A stretch of DNA of 5,961 nucleotides. It comes from B33-G16 sp964611035 (GTDB taxonomy: Bacteria; Desulfobacterota; DSM-4660; Desulfatiglandales; B25-G16). Shown in pieces: positions 1 to 5,204 of this stretch. The notes under the pieces are model-generated. The model had not been told where the DNA came from. It saw nothing but the letters and a program-made list of their open reading frames with translations, and ran no database searches. The DNA lies in assembly GCA_964611035.1 (NCBI GenBank), contig CAZSWT010000129.1:1-5961 (forward strand), written 5' to 3'. Numbering within the stretch: the stretch's first letter is position 1; every line of letters begins with the position of its first letter. The position numbers and the translations under genes were made by a program.

Positions 1-64
1 ATTATTTCAGCTATTTATATGGGATTGACTTTTTACGAGGTCATCAATATTAGAATGCAAATGC
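1..64. other. Left edge, no gene seen
   Basis: This short AT-rich stretch lies outside the repeat-bracketed block. A plus-strand frame is open through it and stops inside the repeats near 90, but it carries no recognisable motif. A promoter-like pair (TTGACT at 25-30, TATTAG at 48-53, 17-bp spacer) faces the repeats and has no plus-strand gene to serve. I assign no function. Confidence 0.4.
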
Positions 65-110
65 AATTTAGATATTTAGGGATTTAGGAATTTAGGAATT
101 TAGGAATTCC
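65..110. repeat. Octamer tandem array, left flank of the four-helix-bundle gene
   Basis: Five consecutive 8-bp units followed by a partial one: AATTTAGA, TATTTAGG, GATTTAGG, AATTTAGG, AATTTAGG, AATTCC. Read on the other strand the unit is CCTAAATT, the same family as the right-hand array at 811-850 (CCTCAATT/CCTTAATA). The two arrays are therefore inverted relative to each other and bracket the split four-helix-bundle gene. The periodicity is seen directly; a role as element ends is inference. Confidence 0.8.
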
Positions 111-376
111 TTAAAGCTTTTTTAATCCATAATCCCTTTATTGGCAATCCTTCAATCATCCCCCTTTGGATCGTAATCCCGTAGATATTTTCTAAATCCC
201 TTTATTTGTTTTCTGCATTCAGAAGCAAGTGCATACACATTGGAAAATTCACTCTGGGTGATGTAGTTACAGTCTAAAGCCCTGTATAGCTGAGATTGTA
301 CTTCACTGCATGATCTTTGAGAATAACCCAGAAACCGGATAAATTCACGAGTTGAACCATCATCAAAACCTTTTTA

Positions 377-397
377 CCCTGTTAAATAAGATTTGAG
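377..397. repeat. Left end: terminal inverted repeat plus subterminal arm
   Basis: Positions 377-388 are CCCTGTTAAATA and pair with 641-652. Positions 389-397 (AGATTTGAG) pair with 544-552. On the minus strand this end encodes the last residues of the nuclease, LKSYLTG, and its TAA stop lies just outside the repeat. Confidence 0.85.
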
Positions 398-543
398 CCG
401 TTTCTTCAGAAACATCTTTCCAGGGTACGATTTCAAATATTCTCTCTTCTAATTACATCATTTTTATCAAGGCACGCTTCATGGTAGTCCAGCTTCAGTG
501 GTTTTCCATGTTTGGTTGATTAAACAAGGCCTTTATTGTGCTA

Positions 544-563
544 CTCAAATCTTAGCTTGAGGT
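544..563. repeat. Internal bridge segment complementary to both element ends
   Basis: CTCAAATCT (544-552) is complementary to 389-397, TA (553-554) forms the hinge, and GCTTGAGGT (555-563) is complementary to 632-640. On the coding (minus) strand it spells the conserved DLKLRFE motif around the catalytic Arg. Read on the plus strand, it equals the tail-to-head junction of the element's minus strand with the terminal palindrome reduced to TA. Confidence 0.8.
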
Positions 564-631
564 CTTCAGTGAATCCTGCATAGAATCCTTCATCTTTCTG
601 ACTTTGCAACACATAGGCATAGAACATAGTA

Positions 632-652
632 ACCTCAAGCTATTTAACAGGG
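632..652. repeat. Right end: terminal inverted repeat plus subterminal arm
   Basis: Positions 641-652 (TATTTAACAGGG) are the exact complement of 377-388, and 632-640 (ACCTCAAGC) pair with 555-563. On the minus strand this end is the leader of the nuclease gene and includes its GAGG ribosome-binding site, so the arm would bury that site in the transcript. Confidence 0.85.
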
Positions 653-810
653 CACGCATTATCCATTACTGATCCAGCAGCTCTCCAAATTTGATCTCTC
701 AAACTGTAATCTTTTCTAAACTCTCCTTGATTGATTAAAACGGAGATCGCCTGACATAGTTCTCTTGCCTTATTCCAAATAGGCAATTCCTCAAATCTCT
801 TATAATTCAT

Positions 811-850
811 AATTCCTCAATCCCTTAATACCTTAATTCCTCAATTCCTC
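811..850. repeat. Octamer tandem array, right flank of the four-helix-bundle gene
   Basis: Five consecutive 8-bp units: AATTCCTC, AATCCCTT, AATACCTT, AATTCCTC, AATTCCTC. The array abuts the start codon of the four-helix-bundle gene at 810 and stops 7 bp short of the response-regulator stop codon. It supplies the GAGG that acts as ribosome-binding site for the split gene. It is the inverted counterpart of 65-110. Confidence 0.85.
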
Positions 851-857
851 AGTTGAA

Positions 858-1223
858 TCACCCCAGCACCTCTTCTACCTTTTTTATTAAGGCTAAAGGA
901 CTAAAAGGCTTTGAAAAAAAATCATCAGCACCAGCATCAAGGCTTTTTTCTCTGTCAGTCTCAAGGTCTCTGCCGGTGAGCATGATTATTTTGCAGTTTT
1001 TTGTCTCTGGATAGTTCTTTAATATTCGAGTTGTTTCTATACCTTCGGTTCCCCAGGGAATTGCTATATCCATTATTATTAGATCTGGTCTCTCCCGCCT
1101 GGCGATTTCAATGGCCTTGTGTCCACTTTCGGCCTGGAAAATATCATAATCATCTGATTTAAGAGTCATGTCCACAAGCTCTCTAATCTCCGATTGATCA
1201 TCCACAATGAGAATCTTCTTCAT
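858..1223 (-). CDS. Single-domain response regulator (CheY-like receiver)
   Basis: This 121-residue protein is a lone receiver domain that takes a phosphoryl group from a histidine kinase; no output domain follows. The domain is complete: acidic pair D8-D9 after the KKILIV strand, phospho-acceptor D52 in LIIMD, P56, the conserved T83 in IIMLTG, and K105 in the SKPF motif. The D52-to-GIE loop has about one extra residue (IPWGTEG) compared with the usual form. I chose ATG 1221-1223 because AGGTG lies 5 nt upstream and the product opens directly at beta-strand 1; an earlier ATG at 1239-1241 would add six residues with no such site. No kinase gene is in the window, so its partner and pathway are unknown. 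Its stop lies 7 bp from the octamer array, so the mobile block landed right behind it. Confidence 0.92.
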   Translation of the reverse strand: MKKILIVDDQSEIRELVDMTLKSDDYDIFQAESGHKAIEIARRERPDLIIMDIAIPWGTEGIETTRILKNYPETKNCKIIMLTGRDLETDREKSLDAGADDFFSKPFSPLALIKKVEEVLG

Positions 1224-1228
1224 ATATT

Positions 1229-1233
1229 CACCT
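1229..1233 (-). promoter_or_regulatory. Ribosome-binding site deciding the response-regulator start
   Basis: AGGTG on the minus strand, five bases before ATG 1221-1223. It favours the shorter 121-residue product over the 127-residue reading. Confidence 0.6.
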
Positions 1234-1640
1234 GTTGGCATTGGATCGTTTGTGCTTAATACTCTTCTCCTTTTCCTTCATTAAGCCATCTGTCCAGGGA
1301 TTTCCTTTAAAATCTCTATTTGTTGAGGATCCTTATTGCTTCCATAATAAAAAGCCCGATCGATAGGATATTGTGTGAATATTTTTATCGAAGAGGTGTC
1401 TTAAAAAATGGGACATTTCTAAATGAAATGGCCTTTTTAATTTTCAGTAATAAAAACAATCCGATAGCAGTATTTATATAATATTAGGGAGTTAATTACG
1501 TAATAGCATCGTTTTTGTCAAGCTTTGAATAATTGTAACATTTTACTCTTTTTATCTTCTTTGCTTACAACAACTTAATATCATGCCATAGCTTTTATGT
1601 CTGATGCTGGATTCTGGATTTTTTATCTTATTAAGAGATG
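1234..1640. other. Intergenic region between response regulator and DUF1573 gene
   Basis: About 400 bp with no convincing gene. A minus-strand stretch about 1281-1385 is open for some 35 codons, ending IEILKEIPGQMA and TAA, but has no start codon and no family I recognise. A perfect TTGACA lies at 1516-1521 (-) but the -10 position reads only TAATTA, and a terminator-like hairpin separates it from the response regulator, so I do not call a promoter. The segment near 1608-1622 (GGATTCTGGATT) resembles short low-complexity repeats. Confidence 0.5.
1403..1433 (-). terminator. Possible intrinsic terminator downstream of the DUF1573 gene
   Basis: On the minus strand GGCCATTTC and GAAATGTCC pair over nine positions with one mismatch around a five-base loop (1411-1433). 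Six T residues (1403-1408) follow after CA. The opposite strand also has a T-run after the stem, so it could act both ways. The stem is AT-rich and weak, and it lies about 200 bp past the DUF1573 stop codon. Confidence 0.35.
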
Positions 1641-2339
1641 CTATGTGCTTTTTTGAAATTTTGCCCTTATCAGAATAATAATCTCAGGTTTTTCAGGATA
1701 ATTGGTTTTCAGTTTTAACACCCCGCGATAGATCCCCACACTACCAGGTATACTGGTGAAATGAATCCTAAACACCCTTCCTGCTTCAATCTCTTTAATC
1801 CTATACGTTACCGTTTTGCTGAGGTTAAAAGAGATTTGTTCAAGTGTTAGGGGTTTTTTTTCATTTGCCTTAACTACAATGGTTCTGTTAATTTTTCTAT
1901 CAGCAATTCCAGTAAGGTAGACGTATTTATTAGAGAGATAGATTGGGACCTTGACAAAGGCCTTAATTGTTAGGAGTGCAATATTTTTCCGAGGATCGCT
2001 GGTGTAAATCTTGGCACTTTTCGAGATCGCGCCCTGGTAACCCCTGGTTTTTATCCTTAATGTAATCTTTCCCTCCCCTCCAGGGGGGATGGTCCTGTCA
2101 AAACGGGCCACTGCACAGCCTCAACCAGGCTGAACCTTTTTTATTTCAAGAGGGCGGTCTCCCCTGTTAAACACAGTGAAGGTATGCTCGATAATCTGCC
2201 CTTCTTTTACATATTTAGCATCAAAGTGTTTTTCTTTTAGCTCCATTTTTGACCCAGTGGGTTGCTGGGCCCAACCTGCGGTAAGGTTTAAAATGATCCA
2301 GGAGATTAGAAAAAATGTTCCATATATTAATTTTTTCAT
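1641..2339 (-). CDS. Exported DUF1573 protein, probable selenoprotein (in-frame TGA = Sec73)
   Basis: Read through TGA 2121-2123, the frame is one uninterrupted 232-residue protein. Residues 1-24 form a Sec-type signal peptide (KK, hydrophobic core, cleavage likely after GWA), so the product is probably periplasmic or surface-located. Residues about 36-90 match DUF1573: HTFTVFNRGDRPLEI, then VQPG-U-GC-AV, then IPPGGEGKI. The family has Cys-Gly-Cys here; this protein has TGA-Gly-Cys75, so the stop replaces the first conserved Cys exactly. The rest (to about 230) looks like a second beta-sandwich (Ig/ASH-like) domain, with no further stop or frameshift. ATG 2337-2339 has GGAGG five bases upstream. 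A hairpin at 2089-2111 fits a bacterial SECIS. TGA is a normal stop for the response regulator here, so global recoding is unlikely. The function of DUF1573 is not established; a redox role for U73/C75 is inference. The alternative is a single nonsense mutation. Confidence 0.72.
2089..2111 (-). promoter_or_regulatory. SECIS-like hairpin downstream of the TGA
   Basis: Counting from the base after TGA, nt 10-16 (GTGGCCC) pair with nt 26-32 (GGACCAT): G-U, U-A, G-C, G-C, one C/A mismatch, C-G, C-G. The nine-base loop GTTTTGACA (nt 17-25) has G in first place. This fits the known bacterial pattern: a short stem-loop about 16-37 nt after UGA with a G among the first two loop bases, the part read by SelB. 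A competing stem (TCCCC with GGGGA, 2074-2089) shares one base with the end of this one. Confidence 0.55.
2121..2123 (-). other. Recoded TGA codon, predicted selenocysteine
   Basis: The codon run is CCT GGT TGA GGC TGT (Pro-Gly-Sec-Gly-Cys). The frame is intact for 72 codons before and 159 after it, and DUF1573 similarity spans it. Without recoding, the product would end at the first half of the domain, just before its signature motif. Confidence 0.65.
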
Positions 2340-2344
2340 GTGTT

Positions 2345-2349
2345 CCTCC
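2345..2349 (-). promoter_or_regulatory. Ribosome-binding site of the DUF1573 gene
   Basis: GGAGG on the minus strand, five bases before ATG 2337-2339. It fixes the start upstream of the signal peptide and shows that the reading frame before the TGA is a genuine translated gene. Confidence 0.8.
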
Positions 2350-2611
2350 CTACACTATTTCCCAATTTCTAATATCTTATAATAATTTCTTGGTTTATAC
2401 AAATGCATCTTTTGTTAAATATTTTTATTGCATCTTGGAAAACCATGTCCTCTGATCGTGGATTGTTTACTTATTAGGTTTTCTCTTGATAACAACCTTT
2501 TTAAGGAAACCACGTAACCCCATTGTATCTAATTTATCTAAGTAAAAAAGGAGCTCATGAAATAATCAAAATATTTTTTTATAACTCAAGTGAAAAAGCC
2601 ATTATTTTTTC
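2350..2611. other. Divergent intergenic region, upstream part
   Basis: This AT-rich stretch separates the minus-strand DUF1573 gene from plus-strand nrdJ. I see no ORF of note. A minus-strand promoter for the DUF1573 gene should lie here; TTGTAT with TAAGAT 17 bp on (about 2375-2403) is the best I find and is weak. AGGAG at 2549-2553 followed by ATG AAA TAA at 2557-2565 makes only a two-codon frame. Confidence 0.5.
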
Positions 2612-2640
2612 TTGACATACAATATATAGCGTTTTATAGT
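2612..2640 (+). promoter_or_regulatory. Sigma70-type promoter of nrdJ
   Basis: A perfect -35 TTGACA (2612-2617), a 17-bp spacer and -10 TATAGT (2635-2640, five of six consensus bases). Transcription should begin near 2647, giving a leader of about 56 nt before the nrdJ ATG. NrdR-type boxes overlap the spacer and the start region. Confidence 0.8.
2617..2632 (+). promoter_or_regulatory. NrdR box 1
   Basis: The core CAATATATAG (2620-2629) matches every position of the NrdR core CwAtATaTwG, and the flanks bring the 16-bp match to 14 positions. It lies between -35 and -10, where a bound repressor would block RNA polymerase. NrdR is the Zn-finger/ATP-cone repressor of ribonucleotide reductase genes. 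Confidence 0.72.
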
Positions 2641-2648
2641 GCTATTTG

Positions 2649-2664
2649 TCACAATATGTTCTGA
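2649..2664 (+). promoter_or_regulatory. NrdR box 2
   Basis: The core CAATATGTTC (2652-2661) matches eight of ten core positions and about 12 of 16 overall. It starts 32 bp after box 1, three helical turns, the spacing usual for tandem NrdR boxes. It covers the predicted transcription start. The weaker match is supported mainly by the spacing. Confidence 0.6.
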
Positions 2665-2692
2665 TATAAGAATAAGTTTGTTTTAATTTTTT

Positions 2693-2697
2693 GGAGG
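2693..2697 (+). promoter_or_regulatory. Ribosome-binding site deciding the nrdJ start
   Basis: GGAGG five bases before ATG 2703-2705. The in-frame TTG at 2691 overlaps this site and cannot be the start. Confidence 0.85.
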
Positions 2698-2702
2698 CTA
2701 TT

Positions 2703-5183
2703 ATGTTGGCAGAAATGGTGTTAGTGCTAAGAGATGGGAATCTAATCCCAAACGCTGTAAAATGGGATGATGAACTGATTAGCGATATTCTGATTACACA
2801 CAATAAGATGAACATTGAGCAGGCAAAAGAAATAACACAATCCATGCGAAAAGATATGGAAAAGATGGGTCTCAATGAAATAAAACTTCCCTTATTAGAA
2901 AAAATAATAGATGCCAAAATGTTAGAGTATGACATGCCAGAGACAAAACCAATTCATCTGAATCACTTATCTTTTGAAAAGCACAGAAACTTTCCTCTTT
3001 CTGATAATGCCCACAAGGTTCTAAAAAAAAGGTATCTCAGAAAGGATGCTAATGGCGATACGGTTGAAACTGCGGATGAGATGTTTAGAAGGGTAGCGCA
3101 TCATATCGCAATGGCTGAGAAAAATTATACGGGAGAAGAACAAGCCCGAAAAATGGAAGAGGCATTTTATACGGTAATGGCTGAATTAAAATTTTTGCCT
3201 AACTCCCCAACCTTAATGAATGCAGGTACAGAATTGGGCCAGTTAGCTGCGTGTTTTGTTCTCCCTGTAGAGGATAGCATGGAGGGTATTTTTGATTCTT
3301 TGAAACATGCTGCCCTTATCCATAAGTCTGGCGGGGGAACCGGTTTTTCCTTTTCCCGGCTAAGACCAAAGGATTCTCGAGTAGGGACAACGGGTGGAGT
3401 GGCCTCAGGCCCTGTCTCCTTTATGAAAATATTTAATACAGCCACAGAGCAGGTCAAACAGGGTGGAACCAGACGGGGAGCAAATATGGCTATCTTACGG
3501 GTTGATCACCCAGATATAATGGAATTTATATATAGTAAAAAGGATGACAAAGAACTCATTAATTTTAATATATCTGTTGCCCTGACCAAAGAGTTTATAG
3601 AGGCATTAAAGAATAAAACAACTTATCCACTGATAGACCCTATGAATGGGAAGGAGGTGGGTTATTTAGATGCAGCTGATGTGTATGATAAAATCATACA
3701 ACAGGCTTGGGAGAACGGGGACCCCGGTGTTATCTTTCTTGATCGAATAAATAGAGATAATCAAACTCCAGAGATTGGCGAGATCGAGTCTACTAATCCA
3801 TGCGGGGAACAGCCCCTTTTGCCTTATGAGGCATGTAATCTTGGGTCCATAAATCTTGCAAAGTATGTAATCTACGAAGACGGTAATCCAGGAATTGACA
3901 AGAAGGCATTAGGTGAAGCAGTTTGGTTAAGCATACGTTTCCTGGATGATGCAATTGATATGTCAAATTATCCCTTGAAGAGGATTTCCGAGATGGCCCG
4001 TCACAATAGAAAGATAGGCCTGGGAGTAATGGGATTTGCAGACATGCTCTATCAGATGAGCGTTCCCTATAATAGTGACAGAGCTCTGGCTCTCGCAGAG
4101 GACATTATGTCTTTTATACAAAGTGAGTCAAGGAAGGTGAGCATTGAATTGGCCAAAGAGAGGGGAGTGTTTAAAAATTTTGAAAAAAGTATCTTTAAGG
4201 ATAGGCCTGATTGTCATTATAGAAATGCCACTACAACAACGATTGCCCCAACAGGAACGCTGAGTATCATTGCTGGCTGTTCCAGTGGTATTGAACCACT
4301 CTTTGGGCTGAGCTTTATAAGAAATGTTATGGATGATGATGAATTGATAGAGGTGAATCCTTATTTTGAAATGATTTCCAGGGAAAAAGGTTTTTACACG
4401 AAGGAATTGATGGAAAGGTTAGCCAAAGAAGGCACTTTAAAACATATAGAAGAGATCCCATCTGATATTAAGGAAGTTTTTGTAACTGCCCACGACATAA
4501 GCCCTGAGTGGCATATAAAGATGCAGGCGGCGTTTCAGAAATACACTGATAATGCGGTATCAAAGACGGTTAATCTGCCGCATGATGCTACCCCTGCTGA
4601 TGTAGCGAATATTTACAATCTGGCCGATGAGCTTGGCTGTAAAGGTGTAACAATTTACAGAGATGGGAGTAAGGATAGGCAAGTATTGAGTTTTGACAAG
4701 AAAGATGACAATAATTTCTATAGCGCTATAAAAGATAGGCCTGAAACGGTTGAAGGGTTTACCACCAAGATAAAGACCGGACTGGGCAATCTTTATGTTA
4801 ATGTAACCGAATATGAAGGAAGACCATTTGAAGTTTTTGCTATAATTGGCAAGTCAGGTAACTCAACTACGGCCAAGACAGAGGCCATTGGCAGGTTGAT
4901 CTCCCTTGCCCTGAGGTCTGGTATCAGGGTAGAGGACATTGTTGGGCAGTTAAAAGGCATAGGTGGAGAGCATCCAATTTTTCAAAAATCTGGGCTGGTG
5001 CTCTCAATACCTGATGCGATAGCCAAGATATTTGAGAAAAGGTATCTCAACGGAGAAGGAAAAAAGGTATCAAGGAAAGCAAAATCTCTCAAGAGAGAAA
5101 CGTGTCCAGAATGTGGTGAGCCTATTACCTTTGAAGAAGGATGTATGACGTGCCATTTTTGTGGTTATACCAGATGTAATTAA
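2703..5183 (+). CDS. nrdJ: Adenosylcobalamin-dependent (class II) ribonucleotide reductase
   Basis: This 826-residue enzyme reduces ribonucleotides to deoxyribonucleotides, using a cobalamin-derived radical and needing no oxygen. Residues 1-78 resemble a degenerate ATP-cone (LRDGNLIP, then helices through LEKIIDAKMLEYDM). The usual NrdJ beginning starts near 99 (LSDNAHKVLKKRYL). The catalytic barrel spans about 165-655: redox pair C184 (LAACFVLP) and C378 (EACNLGSINL), radical site N365-C367-E369 in NPCGEQ, phosphate-binding loop near 510-532 (IAPTGTLSIIAGCSSG), and NLPHDATPADV to VTIYRDGS at 624-656. Residues about 685-780 form a TSCPD-type domain whose usual cysteines are absent (TGLGNLYV, SGNSTT, GIGGEHP). 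The C-terminus is a zinc-ribbon-like, Cys-rich tail (C801, C804, C814, C817, C820, C825), expected to relay reducing power from thioredoxin. GGAGG sets the start at ATG 2703. The gene has its own promoter with NrdR boxes. No class I or III subunit is in the window. Confidence 0.97.
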   Translation: MLAEMVLVLRDGNLIPNAVKWDDELISDILITHNKMNIEQAKEITQSMRKDMEKMGLNEIKLPLLEKIIDAKMLEYDMPETKPIHLNHLSFEKHRNFPLSDNAHKVLKKRYLRKDANGDTVETADEMFRRVAHHIAMAEKNYTGEEQARKMEEAFYTVMAELKFLPNSPTLMNAGTELGQLAACFVLPVEDSMEGIFDSLKHAALIHKSGGGTGFSFSRLRPKDSRVGTTGGVASGPVSFMKIFNTATEQVKQGGTRRGANMAILRVDHPDIMEFIYSKKDDKELINFNISVALTKEFIEALKNKTTYPLIDPMNGKEVGYLDAADVYDKIIQQAWENGDPGVIFLDRINRDNQTPEIGEIESTNPCGEQPLLPYEACNLGSINLAKYVIYEDGNPGIDKKALGEAVWLSIRFLDDAIDMSNYPLKRISEMARHNRKIGLGVMGFADMLYQMSVPYNSDRALALAEDIMSFIQSESRKVSIELAKERGVFKNFEKSIFKDRPDCHYRNATTTTIAPTGTLSIIAGCSSGIEPLFGLSFIRNVMDDDELIEVNPYFEMISREKGFYTKELMERLAKEGTLKHIEEIPSDIKEVFVTAHDISPEWHIKMQAAFQKYTDNAVSKTVNLPHDATPADVANIYNLADELGCKGVTIYRDGSKDRQVLSFDKKDDNNFYSAIKDRPETVEGFTTKIKTGLGNLYVNVTEYEGRPFEVFAIIGKSGNSTTAKTEAIGRLISLALRSGIRVEDIVGQLKGIGGEHPIFQKSGLVLSIPDAIAKIFEKRYLNGEGKKVSRKAKSLKRETCPECGEPITFEEGCMTCHFCGYTRCN

Positions 5184-5204
5184 GGCATAAAGGAAATACG
5201 CGTA

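Larger units (their letters stand above)
374..627 (-). pseudogene. GIY-YIG endonuclease (small UvrC/YhbQ-like type), inactivated
   Basis: ATG is at 625-627, preceded by TTGAGG. The frame reads MFYAYVLQSQKDEGFYAGFT, then EDLKLRFE, a TAG stop, HNKGLV, a TAA stop, STKHGKPLKLDYHEACLDKN and VIRRE. A one-base deletion after RRE shifts to the frame giving YLKSYPGKMFLKKRLKSYLTG and TAA at 374-376. This is the full plan of single-domain GIY-YIG nucleases: both Tyr-containing motifs (YAYV and FYAGFT), the catalytic Arg in LKLRF, and the Glu/Arg-rich C-terminal part. Repaired length would be 84 residues, typical for the family. The last four codons (YLTG) are written by the element's terminal inverted repeat. 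Such nucleases cut DNA in homing and mobile contexts. Two stops plus a frameshift mean this copy is not translated into active enzyme. The stops are TAG and TAA, so selenocysteine does not explain them. Confidence 0.88.
377..652. mobile_element. Compact GIY-YIG element with terminal inverted repeats and three-way-junction fold
   Basis: This 276-bp insertion sits inside the four-helix-bundle gene. It has perfect 12-bp terminal inverted repeats (CCCTGTTAAATA at 377-388, its complement at 641-652). Just inside them, 389-397 is complementary to 544-552, and 632-640 is complementary to 555-563. The two internal targets are separated only by TA (553-554). One strand can therefore fold into three perfect helices of 12, 9 and 9 bp meeting at one junction, with loops of 146 and 68 nt. 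The nuclease ORF fills nearly the whole element. No target duplication is visible: the outer flanks on the minus strand are GCGTG and TAAAAAGG. The repeats and complementarity are seen directly; mobility and the use of a folded strand are inference. I know of no named element with exactly this arrangement. Confidence 0.75.
152..810 (-). pseudogene. Four-helix-bundle protein (23S rRNA intervening-sequence family), split by an insertion
   Basis: The N-terminal part starts at ATG 808-810, with GAGG just upstream supplied by the octamer array. It reads MNYKRFEELPIWNKARELC and on to RAAGSVMDN, the usual opening of four-helix-bundle (IVP/TIGR02436-type) proteins. After Asn the frame runs into foreign sequence and stops at 640-642, leaving 56 codons. 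The missing half resumes on the far side of the GIY-YIG element, about 373 down to 152: GFDDGSTREFIRFLGYSQ, then SEVQSQLYRALD, ending DPKGDD and TGA at 152-154. Together the halves give roughly 125 residues, normal for the family. The break falls in the conserved DN-(I)AEGF turn between helices. The C-terminal half has no further stops, so the interruption may be fairly recent. The biochemical role of these proteins is poorly known; many are stand-alone or lie within 23S rRNA insertions. No 23S sequence is visible here. Confidence 0.85.

Noticed and set aside
24..46. GACTTTTTACGAGGTC near the left edge as a dispersed repeat
   Set aside because: It resembles a phrase I associate with intergenic repeats in some Deltaproteobacteria, but a single copy here gives no support.
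457..543. Recoding of the in-frame stops in the GIY-YIG gene
   Set aside because: They are TAG and TAA, not TGA, fall outside any Cys position, and come with a frameshift. This is ordinary decay.
65..850. CRISPR array from the octamer repeats
   Set aside because: Units are contiguous 8-mers without spacers, and no cas gene is present.
1493..1521. Minus-strand promoter for the response regulator (TTGACA)
   Set aside because: The -10 position (TAATTA) is poor, and a terminator-like hairpin lies between it and the gene.
2121..2123. Two separate genes, or a plain pseudogene, on either side of the TGA
   Set aside because: The downstream part has no credible start (a GTG at Val77 inside the motif, without its own ribosome-binding site). 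The DUF1573 domain spans the TGA with no other defect, so one Sec-containing gene explains the data better. A nonsense mutation remains possible.
2549..2565. Small gene after AGGAG at 2549
   Set aside because: The frame is ATG AAA TAA only, with no continuation in another frame.
2691..2702. TTG 2691 as the nrdJ start
   Set aside because: The TTG overlaps the GGAGG ribosome-binding site that serves ATG 2703.
2642..2935. Minus-strand ORF over the nrdJ promoter and N-terminus
   Set aside because: It is a shadow of nrdJ coding sequence and crosses a strong plus-strand promoter; no domain is recognised.
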